DNA from: Candidatus Sumerlaeota bacterium
GTDB lineage: Bacteria > Sumerlaeota > Sumerlaeia > JAFGJS01
Reading direction: 5' to 3'
Length of the DNA: 23,049 nucleotides
Assembly (NCBI GenBank): GCA_016928995.1
Contig: JAFGJS010000016.1
Span: forward strand, 1 to 23,049
The translations under genes were made by a program, and so were the position numbers. Shown here one piece after another: positions 1 to 8,451 of this stretch; the first letter of the stretch is position 1, and every line of letters starts with the position of its first letter. Under the pieces are notes generated by a model. The model did not search any database. It worked only from the letters and a program-made list of their open reading frames with translations, and had not been told where the DNA came from.

Positions 1-87
1 AAGGCCGCGGAGAAGCGCCGCGCGCGCGAGGAGTACGAGCGCACGAAGGGCGGGATCGAGCTGGAAACCACCCCGGAAGCGCAGTGA
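1..87 (+). CDS. C-terminal end of an unidentified protein (partial)
   Basis: An open frame runs from the first base to a TGA at 85-87 and gives 28 residues, very rich in Lys, Arg and Glu (ending ELETTPEAQ). Its G-rich codon use matches the secretin gene that starts about 107 nt downstream on the same strand, so it may be the previous gene of the same operon. The charged tail carries no recognisable motif and no function can be given. Confidence 0.55.
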   Translation, partial: KAAEKRRAREEYERTKGGIELETTPEAQ

Positions 88-194
88 GGCCCAGCCTCGC
101 CGGGCGAAGGGGTTGAATAGCGCACTGATTTTGAGAGTGGAAGATTGCATCTTGGGATATTGATCCCGATATGCATATAAGGAGGCGCGGGGGG

Positions 195-1715
195 ATGAAG
201 CTGCATGTGCAGACCGATCATCGGCAAAAAACAACCTCTTCTTTAAGCATCTATTTCGCCTTTCTTTTGTGGTTGGGGTTGGTTTGGGGGGTGATGTTGC
301 GGGTGGCGGGGGGGCAGGAGCCGAGGCCGGGCGATCCGGGGGCGCCGCCGGAGCTGCCGGCGAATGCGCCGCATGTCGTGCAGCCGCCCGTGGACCGGCC
401 GCCGTGGGGCGTGGAGGTCGAGGCGGGCGAGGCGCAAGGCGAGGCCGAAGCCGAAGCCGCGGCCGAAGACGAGGGTGAGGCGCTGTTCGGTCAGGCGCCC
501 GGGGAGGAGGAGCTTGAGGCGGTCGAGGCGGCGGCGGCGCGGCCGGCGGAGCAGCCGGAGGACAACGGCGCGAGCCGCGCCGTGCTGGACGATTATACGG
601 CGCTGGCGCGCACGATGATCGGCGAGGAGCGCGAGGAGACGGAGATCCGCAGCTATCATTGCCGGCATATCGACAGCAATTCGCTGAGCCGGGTGCTGGC
701 GGAGTTCATCTCGCCGAGCGGCAACGTGGCGGACAATCCGCAGGCGAACATCGTGGTGGTGTCGGACTTGCGCGAGAACATGGCGGATTTGCTGCGGATC
801 GCGGAGATGGTGGATCAGCGCGCGCCGCAGATTTACGTGAAGGCGCAGATCGTGGAGATTCTGCTGGACAAGGATTTTGAGAAGGAGCTGAACCTCACGT
901 TGAGTTTGGCGGAGGAGCATTCGTTTTTGAAGTCGCTGATCGTGAACCTGGATACGCCGGGTTCGGAGCCGAGCACGGATCAGGGCAGCGCGGTGTCGCT
1001 GCAGCCGTGGGTGACGTTGCGCGGCGACGGGACGGTGGACAATCTGACGTCGTTTTTCCGCTACCTGGAGACGCGCAACAAGGCGAAGATTTTGTCGGCG
1101 CCGAACTTGATTTTGCGCCAGGGCCAGGAGGGGAGCATCATCACGGGCGAGGAGGTTCCGATCCAGGAGCAGACGGTGGTTTCGGGTTCGATCAGCAGTT
1201 CGACGGAGTTCAAGAGCGTGGGGGTGAAGCTGGTGGTGACTCCGCTGATGATCGCGGAGGACCGGATCGTGCTGTCGATCGAGCCGGAGGTTTCGACGAT
1301 CACGAGCTACACGGAGGCGACGGAGACGACGGCGGCGAATCCGATCATTTCGGTGCGGAAGGCTTCGACGGAGTTGGAGGCGAAGGACGGCGAGGTGATC
1401 ACGATCGGGGGTTTGCTGCGCGACGAGGAGCGTTTGATCGAGCGCCGGGTGCCGATTCTGGCGTCGCTGCCGGTGCTGGGTCATTTTTTCCGGAGCGTGC
1501 GGAAGCAGACGGAGCGGACGCATCTGATCATCATGCTGCAGGCGGAGATTTTGGAGGAGGGTGTGGCGCACGGCGAGCGGATCGTGCGTCCGTCGGATCA
1601 GCCGGCGGCGTTCCGCGAGGAGTTCGAGCGGTTGGAGCAGGAGCCGGACCTGCAGTATCCGGAGCCTGATTTGCGGCGCGAGCTGCGCGAGTGGGGGGAT
1701 GATTCGATCCGATGA
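195..1715 (+). CDS. Short secretin (GspD/PilQ-type outer-membrane channel protein)
   Basis: Secretins form multimeric gated channels in the outer membrane for type II/III secretion or type IV pili. The ATG at 195 is preferred over the in-frame ATG at 171 because TAAGGAGG lies at 178-185, 9 nt upstream of it; this gives 506 residues. A hydrophobic segment at about residues 16-40 acts as signal or anchor. A long Ala/Glu-rich linker follows to about residue 130. Next comes an N-domain (VVVSDLRENMADLLRIAEMV, then a QIYVKAQIVEILL strand). The beta-barrel secretin domain covers about residues 290-450 and ends with the family signature VPILASLPVLGHFFR near residue 419. The protein is shorter than typical GspD or PilQ (about 600-700 residues): only one clear N-domain is visible, with no recognisable AMIN or extra KH-like domains. 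The adaptor gene follows directly. The system it serves is not identifiable. Confidence 0.9.
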   Translation: MKLHVQTDHRQKTTSSLSIYFAFLLWLGLVWGVMLRVAGGQEPRPGDPGAPPELPANAPHVVQPPVDRPPWGVEVEAGEAQGEAEAEAAAEDEGEALFGQAPGEEELEAVEAAAARPAEQPEDNGASRAVLDDYTALARTMIGEEREETEIRSYHCRHIDSNSLSRVLAEFISPSGNVADNPQANIVVVSDLRENMADLLRIAEMVDQRAPQIYVKAQIVEILLDKDFEKELNLTLSLAEEHSFLKSLIVNLDTPGSEPSTDQGSAVSLQPWVTLRGDGTVDNLTSFFRYLETRNKAKILSAPNLILRQGQEGSIITGEEVPIQEQTVVSGSISSSTEFKSVGVKLVVTPLMIAEDRIVLSIEPEVSTITSYTEATETTAANPIISVRKASTELEAKDGEVITIGGLLRDEERLIERRVPILASLPVLGHFFRSVRKQTERTHLIIMLQAEILEEGVAHGERIVRPSDQPAAFREEFERLEQEPDLQYPEPDLRRELREWGDDSIR

Positions 1716-1731
1716 TCGGGGGCATGTGCGG

Positions 1732-3276
1732 ATGATGTCGAGGGTCGATGGCGTTGCGGGCCGCGGGCGGCGGAGCTGGCTGTTTTGGCTGGCTGCGGCG
1801 GCGCTGGTCTGCGCGGTGGCGGCGAGCTGGGGCTGGATGGGCGAGTGGCTGGGCGCGCATTTGGCGGGCGATTCGTCCGCCCCGGAGCTGGACCGTCTGT
1901 TCACCGTCCGCAAAGGCGGATTTAAGATTGAGATCGAACGCGAGGGTGAATTTTGCGAAGTCGACCGGTACAATTTGATTTTCCGGTCGCGGCAACAGCA
2001 AGGGGATCTTCGAATCACCAAGGTGGTCGAGGACAAGACGCCCGTGAAGAAGGGCGATGTGGTGATTGAAATCTCCCGCGACTCGCATGACAAAAGACTC
2101 GATCAGTTGAAGCAGGACCTGGAGACCGCGCAAAAAGATCTGGCGCTTTCGCGCGAGGAGCTGGAGATCAAAAAGAGCGGCAACATGTCCTCGATCAAAA
2201 ACAGCGCCCACGACCTGGAAAATGCCAGGGAGTCGATGGCTCAATATCGGGACATGGAATCCCGGCAAAGGAAAAAAACACTCCGCAACGCGATTGATGA
2301 GGCCGTTGAGGATTACGACGCCGCCGTGGCGAAGCTCAAAGAGGCGCGCGACAATAAAAACAGCGTGCAGGCCGGCGGGATGGAGAGTGAGGAACTGGAG
2401 CAACTTGAGCGTCAGGTGAACGAGGCGCAGCAGCAGTTGGAGCAAAGGCGAACGAGCTTGGAAAACGCGCAATATCAGCTGCGCATTTTCCGGCAGTATC
2501 AACATCCGCAAAAGATGGATTCGTTGCAGGAGGCCGTTGATCGCGCCAAGCTGGTGCTGGATCGAACGATCGTGCAGGCCAAGGGCAGCGTGGTGCAGGA
2601 GGAAAGCATGATGCGGAACTTGCAGAATAGCATCGCGCAGACTGAGCAAAAAATAAAGGAAATCAGCGAAGACCTGGATAATCTCACGCTTCGCGCGCCG
2701 GCGGACGGCATCGTCAGCCTGGGCGCTCCTGAGAGCATTAATTACGGCGGTTATATTCCCGTGCCGCAGGTCGGGATCAATGTTTATTCCGGGCAGATCC
2801 TCGCCACGATACCAGTGCTTTCGAAGATGATCGTCAAGACGCGGATCCCTGAAACGCATCGTTCGAAGATCAAGGAAGGTCAGCTCGCCTTGATCTATGT
2901 GCCCGCGGTGGATAATCTTGAAATGAGCGGCTCGATTGAAATGGTTTCACAGATGACGGAGAAGCTGAATCCATGGGAAGGCGGCGATGAAGGCGTCAAG
3001 TACTACCCCATTGAAATCGGCGTTGAAAATGTGGACCCTCGCATCACGCCCGGCTTGACGGCAAAAGTGGAAATTATCATCGATGAAGTGCAGGATGCGC
3101 TTTATCTGCCGTTTGAATGCGTCTATTTGGATGGCGATCAAGCCTGGTGCGACGTTTGGATAAATAAACAGATCGTGCCGCGTAAAATCGAAGCCGGACG
3201 CGCCTCCATGCATTACGTGGAAATCCTCTCCGGCCTGGAGGAGAGGGAGCAAGTTCTGCTAAATCCAGGGAAATGA
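1732..3276 (+). CDS. HlyD/MacA-like membrane fusion (periplasmic adaptor) protein
   Basis: Adaptors of this family are anchored in the inner membrane and bridge an inner-membrane pump to an outer-membrane channel. From the chosen ATG the product has 514 residues: an N-terminal membrane helix (about 15-33), a lipoyl-like half (ITKVVEDKTPVKKGDVVIEIS), a long charged coiled-coil hairpin (about residues 115-310), the second lipoyl half (LTLRAPADGIVSLG), and beta-barrel and membrane-proximal domains (IVKTRIPETHRSKIKEGQLA, then TPGLTAKVEIII). The frame is open further upstream and starts at 1699 or 1735 are possible; 1732 has GGGGG 9 nt upstream. A start at 1699 would overlap the secretin gene by 17 nt. 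Tight linkage to the secretin points to one operon. The pump partner is not in the window. Base composition changes soon after the membrane helix. Confidence 0.85.
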   Translation: MMSRVDGVAGRGRRSWLFWLAAAALVCAVAASWGWMGEWLGAHLAGDSSAPELDRLFTVRKGGFKIEIEREGEFCEVDRYNLIFRSRQQQGDLRITKVVEDKTPVKKGDVVIEISRDSHDKRLDQLKQDLETAQKDLALSREELEIKKSGNMSSIKNSAHDLENARESMAQYRDMESRQRKKTLRNAIDEAVEDYDAAVAKLKEARDNKNSVQAGGMESEELEQLERQVNEAQQQLEQRRTSLENAQYQLRIFRQYQHPQKMDSLQEAVDRAKLVLDRTIVQAKGSVVQEESMMRNLQNSIAQTEQKIKEISEDLDNLTLRAPADGIVSLGAPESINYGGYIPVPQVGINVYSGQILATIPVLSKMIVKTRIPETHRSKIKEGQLALIYVPAVDNLEMSGSIEMVSQMTEKLNPWEGGDEGVKYYPIEIGVENVDPRITPGLTAKVEIIIDEVQDALYLPFECVYLDGDQAWCDVWINKQIVPRKIEAGRASMHYVEILSGLEEREQVLLNPGK

Positions 3277-3334
3277 GCAGTCATGTTTGTTAAGGGATAT
3301 CGATCTTTATAATCGCCATCCGAGGAGGAACAAA

Positions 3335-4561
3335 ATGTTCAAAAAAAATTATCTTTTCTTTCTCCCTGTTTTGATATGGATTCTATCGCTGCCGGCATTC
3401 CTGCAGTCCTCGGGCTTTGCGGGCGAGGAGGCGACGCAGACGAAGGAAACAAGCGGGACCGTGAAATCCTCAACGGATCAATCTTTCGAGCGCTATGAAC
3501 AAGTGCGCGATCAGGCTGTGCTGAAGGCGCTGAAGTGGATTGACAGCTATCTGGACCGCGAAGCGTATTTCAAGGCGATGCCTTATGAGACCTATCAAGT
3601 GTTTCATGAATTTGCGCTGACGTCCGCGAATCCTGAAATCAAGGCGTATGCTGAAAAGGCGAGAGAGAAATACGCCAAGCGTCTTTTGCAGCATTATCTT
3701 GATTTTGGCGCGCTGAACACTGGCGATTTTTTCAATGCGCTTGATTTTTACGCGGACCGGCAATATCTCGGCGAGCTGGAGCTCGATCCGTTGCTGGAAA
3801 AAGCAAAAGAATCCTGGAAAGGATGGGCGGAGCGGAAAGACTCGTTGGGATTTGACATCGACGGGCTGTCCTGGAGCGCAAATGAGCTCTATGATCTTGT
3901 GCATAACTCCTACATTATCTTGAAAGTCAATGCGTCAATCTCTGAGGAGTATGACACGTTCACCGTTTACTATCCGCTTGAGCATGCGTTCGAGGACTTG
4001 AAAAAGGAACGCTTGGCCGGCTTTAAGGATGATGACACCGAAGAAAAAGATCTCGCGAAAACTCATATGAAGCGTGTCTTTCAATACCTTTATACGATCA
4101 GCGGTTTCAGCCGGAACAAGGTGAATTATAAAGACGCCCTCTGGTTTTACAAATACCTGCATGAGAATTTTAACGCTTTGATGGAGGACGGCGATATCGC
4201 GTTGATCGGCGAGTATGTCGATGCGATTCGCACGATCGGCTATGACGAGAAAACGGACAAGTTCGTGCTGAAGGGATCGGAGTTTCTGCTGAAATCACAA
4301 AAGCCCGACGGCAGCTGGGGGGATTTTGACGAGTACGCTCCGCCGCAGCAGCGGGTGTTCACCACGTGGTGCGCGGCCTCGGGACTCAAATCCAGAATTT
4401 TTCTGCCGGACACCAAGTTGCAGGATGAAGTGAAGCAGATATTGAAAAAATTCGAGTACGACAAGCCGTATGATGAGTTTGATTATTTATATTCGAGCGG
4501 AGAAATCACGGAGACAACAGCTCCGCCGGACGTGGAAAGCTCCGCTCCACCGTCAAGGTGA
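3335..4561 (+). CDS. Exported protein of unknown function with a C-terminal QW-like motif
   Basis: The ATG at 3335 has AGGAGG at 3323-3328, spaced 6 nt, so it is preferred over the upstream TTG at 3287. The 408-residue product begins with a clear signal peptide (FKKNYLFFLPVLIWILSLPAFL, probable cleavage after GFA near residue 30). The mature part is mostly helical and rich in Tyr, Asp, Glu and Lys, with no membrane segment. Near the C-terminus it has FLLKSQKPDGSWGDFDEY followed by TTWCAASGL. This resembles a single QW/prenyltransferase-type repeat of alpha/alpha-barrel proteins (squalene-hopene cyclase, terpenoid cyclase, complement C3-like fold). No DXDD catalytic motif was seen, so cyclase activity is not claimed. 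It sits 58 nt behind the adaptor gene and is probably its operon partner, acting in the periplasm or outside the cell. Confidence 0.8.
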   Translation: MFKKNYLFFLPVLIWILSLPAFLQSSGFAGEEATQTKETSGTVKSSTDQSFERYEQVRDQAVLKALKWIDSYLDREAYFKAMPYETYQVFHEFALTSANPEIKAYAEKAREKYAKRLLQHYLDFGALNTGDFFNALDFYADRQYLGELELDPLLEKAKESWKGWAERKDSLGFDIDGLSWSANELYDLVHNSYIILKVNASISEEYDTFTVYYPLEHAFEDLKKERLAGFKDDDTEEKDLAKTHMKRVFQYLYTISGFSRNKVNYKDALWFYKYLHENFNALMEDGDIALIGEYVDAIRTIGYDEKTDKFVLKGSEFLLKSQKPDGSWGDFDEYAPPQQRVFTTWCAASGLKSRIFLPDTKLQDEVKQILKKFEYDKPYDEFDYLYSSGEITETTAPPDVESSAPPSR

Positions 4562-4596
4562 CCGGTTGGTCTGGCTGGTTCGTAGATTTTTTTGAT

Positions 4597-4877
4597 TCAG
4601 CGCCACGACCGTGAGGGAGCAGTCAGCTAACGTTGCAGCAAAGGTTAACCTGAATTTTTCACCACGGTGTATAAGATTGTAATGGTATCGTGCCTGAGAC
4701 CGAAAATTCTTGCTCGTGCTCTTGCTCGTGCTCTCGCTCACAAAAAACAGTGTCGGATTGGGCGTGAAGAGCAAGAGCACGAGCAAGAGCAAGTGTGACA
4801 ATTTCTCACAGCCGGAAACATGCTAAGTGGTGAGAAATGCGGGTTAACGGGCCGCTCCCTAACGGTCGCGGTACTGA
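4597..4877. repeat. Nested inverted-repeat element, outer arms
   Basis: The outer arms are 24 nt each at 4597-4620 (core GACCGTGAGGGAGC) and 4854-4877 (core GCTCCCTAACGGTC). They are imperfect inverted copies of each other and match the arms of the compact element at 13589-13671 with 2-3 mismatches each. So the same family occurs twice in the window, once with a 36-base spacer and once with a 233-base spacer. The longer spacer encloses a second, unrelated inverted repeat at 4709-4787. It looks like a REP/BIME-like or MITE-like dispersed element; no transposase is present. Confidence 0.75.
4709..4787. repeat. Inner inverted repeat of GAGCAAGAGC type
   Basis: The segment 4709-4727 (CTTGCTCGTGCTCTTGCTC) is the exact reverse complement of 4769-4787, with a 41-base spacer, so a 19-bp perfect stem is possible. 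The unit is a low-complexity GAGCAA/GAGCAC hexamer run that extends past each arm (to about 4739 and 4793). The same motif recurs as a single direct tract at 22888-22927. Confidence 0.8.
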
Positions 4878-4961
4878 TTGTAGTGGTTCATACAATCATG
4901 CATGCGGAACAGTCTATATCGCTACTCTCAGATGAGGCGCGTTTTCGGCCTGAAAGGCGTT

Positions 4962-7631
4962 TCACTTCGAGGTGAATTCTTCCGCTGCGCTGATTTTATC
5001 CCAGTGAAACTTGTATAGGCGGTTGCATTGTTTGAGGTCGTCCGCGGTCAGGTTTTCCTTGTATGGCTCGCGGAGATGCAAGGGGCGAGTGATGGTGATC
5101 AGCTCCATCACGGGCGTGTCCAGCCATTCATCCACGCCGAGGCGCTTGTTGATCGGATTGTGCTCCTCGTTGGGAATGTATAGGTAGTAGTCCACGCCGC
5201 GCTTCACGGTCTTGCCGTCGCTTTCATGCACCTCCATATCGCGCAGCCGCCGCCAGCGCTCCTCGACGGGCAAATCCCACAGCGGCCAGATTTCCGGTTC
5301 GTCCATGTGGAACAGCGTGATCGAGGGGTGATACGCGAGATGGCGGTTTTCATGCGTGAGGATCACGGCGCCTTCCTCCGGCGTCTTGCCGGCGCAAACG
5401 GAGTTGACCAAGTTCCATATTTCCACGTCGTGATCGTAGCGCAGCCGCCGCATGTCGTCGGCGCTCATGCCCAGATGCCGCAAGGGATACATGTCCATCC
5501 AGCGCACGACTTCGCCTTCGAGTTCCGTGGCGCCGGTGGCCTTGAAGCCCAGCAGGGAAAAGGGGAGCGCGGGAAACAGCGCAACGAGCAGCAACGCCGC
5601 CGCCATGCCGTACGCTGGCAGCCGGCCGCGCGTGAGCCAGAGGCAAAACACCGGCGCAAGGCTCAACGCAGGCAGCATCGGCAGGATCTGATACTGGTAA
5701 TAATCGCCCAGCGCGTAATGAAATCCGAGCATGGACGCCACGACCAGGGCGATCACGGCGCCGAATTTGAGTTCGGCGTAAACCGGTCTGCGTTTGAAGA
5801 AGGCGACGGATAAAAGTCCGAGCCAGATCAACAATCCGGGAACGCCGAAGCCGATCAGCGCCGGGCTGAATTTGGTGGCGTGGTTGCGCGAGTCGAACCA
5901 GAAGGATTTTGAGAGTTGTAGTTTGACCAGCAGATTTTCCGCCTTGGATTGTTCTCTCCACTTCAGCCAGATCGCCCAATCGCTTGCGTCGCCGTCAATC
6001 TGCGCGCGATAGGAGTTGCGCCAGACTTGCCAGGCGTATCCGCCGACGCCGTCGCCGTTGAGCGTCCATTCGTAATCGGCGGATTGCATCACGTCTTCGT
6101 TGTAATTGATTCCGCCGAACACGCCGTGAAAAAAGGCGTACACCGGATTGCCGGTGAGCGCCCAGTTGCGGATGTGCCATGTGCCCGCCGTGAGGCCGGC
6201 GATGATCAGCAGCGTCCAGAACCACTTGGCGGTGAGCAGGCACCCGAGCGGCGGGCACGTTCCATTCACCACGAACGGCAGCGGCGCCTGCCGCCGTACG
6301 CGCGAGTCGCCTTCAAATAGATTGTCGATGCTCTCCAGTTCGCCATAGCGCGGCCGAAGATGCACGGTCAGCACGGTGAGCGCCCAGGGCAGCCAGAGGA
6401 TGCCCATCAGGTAATTGATGTGCATGGCGAAGGCGGGGATGAAGGTGAGCAGAACGAGATAGCCGCGCAGCGCGGTTTCGAGATATTTCCACGCGAGGTA
6501 GAGGAAGACGGCGGTGAAGAGGATCGCCACGGCGTAATCCGAGGCGTACATCGCGTAGGCGATGGCGTAGACCGGCGTGCGAAAAAGCAGCGCCAGCACG
6601 GCGCCGGCCAGGCGGCTGCGCGTGACTTCCGTCGCGGTGTAGTAGATCGTGATCGTGGAGAGCATCGCGCACCACGGCGGCGCGGTCTGCGCGAATACGT
6701 CATGCCATCCGCCCCACAACGCGGCCGTGGTTGAGCCGACGAGTGGATAAAGATGCGGATAATTCGCGCCAAGGCCATAGCCGACATGCGCGACGGCTTT
6801 GAACGGAAAGCCGTGCTGCAGGTATGTCATGCGGCCATAGCCCATGTATAGAATCAGGCTGTCCCAATAGGTTTCGGCGAAAAAGATCGCGTGAAACGCG
6901 GCCAGCAGCAAGAGCAAGCCGGAGGCGCTGAGCAATGCGATCCATAAGCCGAATTGCCAGCGGTTCAAGGGCATAAGCGATTCGCGGAGCGCCTTGCGTG
7001 CAAGATTGACCTGGCCCGACGAGATTGCGCGTGGGTCTTGATGCGTCTCGCCGTCCGATTTGCGCCGCATCATCGCCAGCCACGACATGCGCCAGAACAC
7101 AATGATGGCCAGGGCGAACATGATGATGATTGGCCAGCGGTACAGCAGGCGAAACATGGCGAGCAGTTCGATCAGCACGGACATCGCGCCAAGGCCGGCG
7201 ACGTAGTTGATCGGCAGCCGCATCAAGCGCGGCACGTAGATCTCGCAGCAGTTGACCGCGAGGTTGCCGACGAAGGTGTAGAGCGCGATCATGGCGCAGG
7301 CGAACAAGAGCGGCAGCCATGCGATCCCGCCCAATTGCCAATGCCACGGTTCGAGCAAGCCGGAATACCATGGCAGCATGGCCTCGCGCAGAGCCGCTGT
7401 GAGCATGCGCGGATTGGCGAACAGCCCGAGCGTGGAATCCGCGTATTGCTCCAGCGGAATGAACTTCGTCATGAGATGCAGGCAGCAGAACAGCGCCCAC
7501 AACACCGCCGCCATCGCGACAATGAGCCGAAGCCATTCGCCGCGATCCATCGGCTCGCGAGGACGCTCTTCATCCGGCGCTTTCAGCTCCGGCGAAGGCT
7601 CATCCTCCACATTGAAAGATAGATCATCCAA
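4962..7631 (-). CDS. Large GT39-like (GT-C fold) membrane glycosyltransferase
   Basis: This 889-residue protein has an acidic cytoplasmic N-terminus (about 30 residues), then more than ten hydrophobic segments and a soluble C-terminal domain of about 200 residues. The loop with AETYWDSLILYMGYGRMTYL holds an acidic residue at about 257 in the position of the GT-C catalytic loop, followed by HGFPFKAVAHVGYGLGANYPHLYPLVG, typical of PMT/ArnT-like enzymes that use polyprenyl-phosphate sugars. It probably transfers a sugar on the periplasmic face; donor and acceptor are unknown. The frame opens at a TTG (7631) without a clear ribosome binding site; an ATG at residue 28 is an alternative. It lies 52 nt behind the ankyrin gene on the same strand and is probably cotranscribed with it. 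A generic multi-pass membrane protein of the GT-C clan is the fallback call. Confidence 0.75.
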   Translation of the reverse strand: MDDLSFNVEDEPSPELKAPDEERPREPMDRGEWLRLIVAMAAVLWALFCCLHLMTKFIPLEQYADSTLGLFANPRMLTAALREAMLPWYSGLLEPWHWQLGGIAWLPLLFACAMIALYTFVGNLAVNCCEIYVPRLMRLPINYVAGLGAMSVLIELLAMFRLLYRWPIIIMFALAIIVFWRMSWLAMMRRKSDGETHQDPRAISSGQVNLARKALRESLMPLNRWQFGLWIALLSASGLLLLLAAFHAIFFAETYWDSLILYMGYGRMTYLQHGFPFKAVAHVGYGLGANYPHLYPLVGSTTAALWGGWHDVFAQTAPPWCAMLSTITIYYTATEVTRSRLAGAVLALLFRTPVYAIAYAMYASDYAVAILFTAVFLYLAWKYLETALRGYLVLLTFIPAFAMHINYLMGILWLPWALTVLTVHLRPRYGELESIDNLFEGDSRVRRQAPLPFVVNGTCPPLGCLLTAKWFWTLLIIAGLTAGTWHIRNWALTGNPVYAFFHGVFGGINYNEDVMQSADYEWTLNGDGVGGYAWQVWRNSYRAQIDGDASDWAIWLKWREQSKAENLLVKLQLSKSFWFDSRNHATKFSPALIGFGVPGLLIWLGLLSVAFFKRRPVYAELKFGAVIALVVASMLGFHYALGDYYQYQILPMLPALSLAPVFCLWLTRGRLPAYGMAAALLLVALFPALPFSLLGFKATGATELEGEVVRWMDMYPLRHLGMSADDMRRLRYDHDVEIWNLVNSVCAGKTPEEGAVILTHENRHLAYHPSITLFHMDEPEIWPLWDLPVEERWRRLRDMEVHESDGKTVKRGVDYYLYIPNEEHNPINKRLGVDEWLDTPVMELITITRPLHLREPYKENLTADDLKQCNRLYKFHWDKISAAEEFTSK

Positions 7632-7683
7632 TTAGAATTCCATTTGCTCAGCGCCTGATATAAGACGCCGTTATGACAAGGCC

Positions 7684-8283
7684 TCAACGGCCTCCGCGCG
7701 AGGCGAGGAATTTCGCCATTTCCGCCTGCCCCGAGGCTTTGGCCAGCTGATAGGGCGATTTGTTGAACGCCACGCCGTTGTTCACGTTTGCGCCGCCGTC
7801 GAGCAGCAGCCGCGCCAGTTCGATATTGCCCGCGACCGCCGCGTGATGCAGCGCGGCGTAGTCGTTGTCGTCCGTCGCTTCCAGATCGATGTCCCGTTCG
7901 ATCAACTGCCGCGCTAACGTTGCGTTGCCCGACTGCACGGCCAGGATGATGTCCGGCAGCGGTTCGCGCATGACCGGTTTCGCCGCGGCAGGACGCGGTT
8001 GTTGTCCGGTTTGGTCGTTGGATGGCGTTCTTCCCGCGGCGCAATCCTTGCAGATCTTCACGCCTACCGGTGTGAGGCGCCCGCATTTTTTGCATTTGCT
8101 CAGTTCGCCGGCGGACATTCCTATGCCGCCGGCCAGATAAGCGCGGATTTTCGGTCCGAAAAAAAACAGAACCGCAAAGCCCAGCAAACCCGCGCCGACG
8201 ACGAACATCGCCATCTCCGGAACATTCTCAAAAGCGCCCTGAATGCTTAATAGGGGCGTCAAGCCTGCTGCAAGGTGCGTCAT
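7684..8283 (-). CDS. Membrane-anchored zinc-ribbon and ankyrin-repeat protein
   Basis: The chosen ATG (8281-8283) has GGAG 7 nt upstream and gives 199 residues; an upstream in-frame extension to 8460 runs into a perfect hairpin and is unlikely to be coding. One membrane helix lies at about residues 24-43. A CxxC-x10-CxxC zinc-ribbon follows (Cys64, Cys67, Cys78, Cys81). After a Pro/Gln/Ala linker there are about three ankyrin repeats from residue 105 to the end (DIILAVQSGNATLARQLIE; DYAALHHAAVAGNIELARLLLDGGANVN; KSPYQLAKASGQAEMAKFLAS). Ankyrin repeats bind proteins, so this is likely a membrane-tethered scaffold. Its place directly upstream of the GT39-like gene suggests a shared transcript, but no partner can be named. 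Confidence 0.85.
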   Translation of the reverse strand: MTHLAAGLTPLLSIQGAFENVPEMAMFVVGAGLLGFAVLFFFGPKIRAYLAGGIGMSAGELSKCKKCGRLTPVGVKICKDCAAGRTPSNDQTGQQPRPAAAKPVMREPLPDIILAVQSGNATLARQLIERDIDLEATDDNDYAALHHAAVAGNIELARLLLDGGANVNNGVAFNKSPYQLAKASGQAEMAKFLASRGGR

Positions 8284-8451
8284 CTTTGGGCTCCATTCAC
8301 GTTCGCCGCGCTTTTGGCATGCCGGCGTTCTGTTGATCGGTGCAAATGAATGATAAAATTCTGCTTGCAGGGAGCGCACAAGATCAAGCGCGAAATCCGA
8401 TCCGCTTTGCGCCTGGGCGCATCCCTTTTCAACTACGAACTTCGCACAAAC

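Larger units (their letters stand above)
4562..4961. other. Convergent intergenic gap occupied by a repeat element
   Basis: This 400-base gap lies between the ends of two convergent genes. It holds a T-rich run at 4587-4593 and the nested inverted-repeat element at 4597-4877. Short open frames here are made of repeat sequence and have no coding character. No clear Rho-independent terminator apart from the repeat hairpins was seen. Confidence 0.7.

Noticed and set aside
243-2093. Long minus-strand open frame (616 codons) opposite the secretin and adaptor
   Set aside because: It is an Arg/Leu/His-rich shadow of the GC-rich genes on the plus strand, with no family motif; the plus-strand secretin has clear signatures.
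4597-4877. CRISPR array
   Set aside because: The repeats are inverted pairs with unequal spacers, not direct repeats with regular spacers; no cas gene is nearby.
4562-4961. Insertion sequence remnant
   Set aside because: No transposase fragment or target-site duplication was visible; only short inverted arms.
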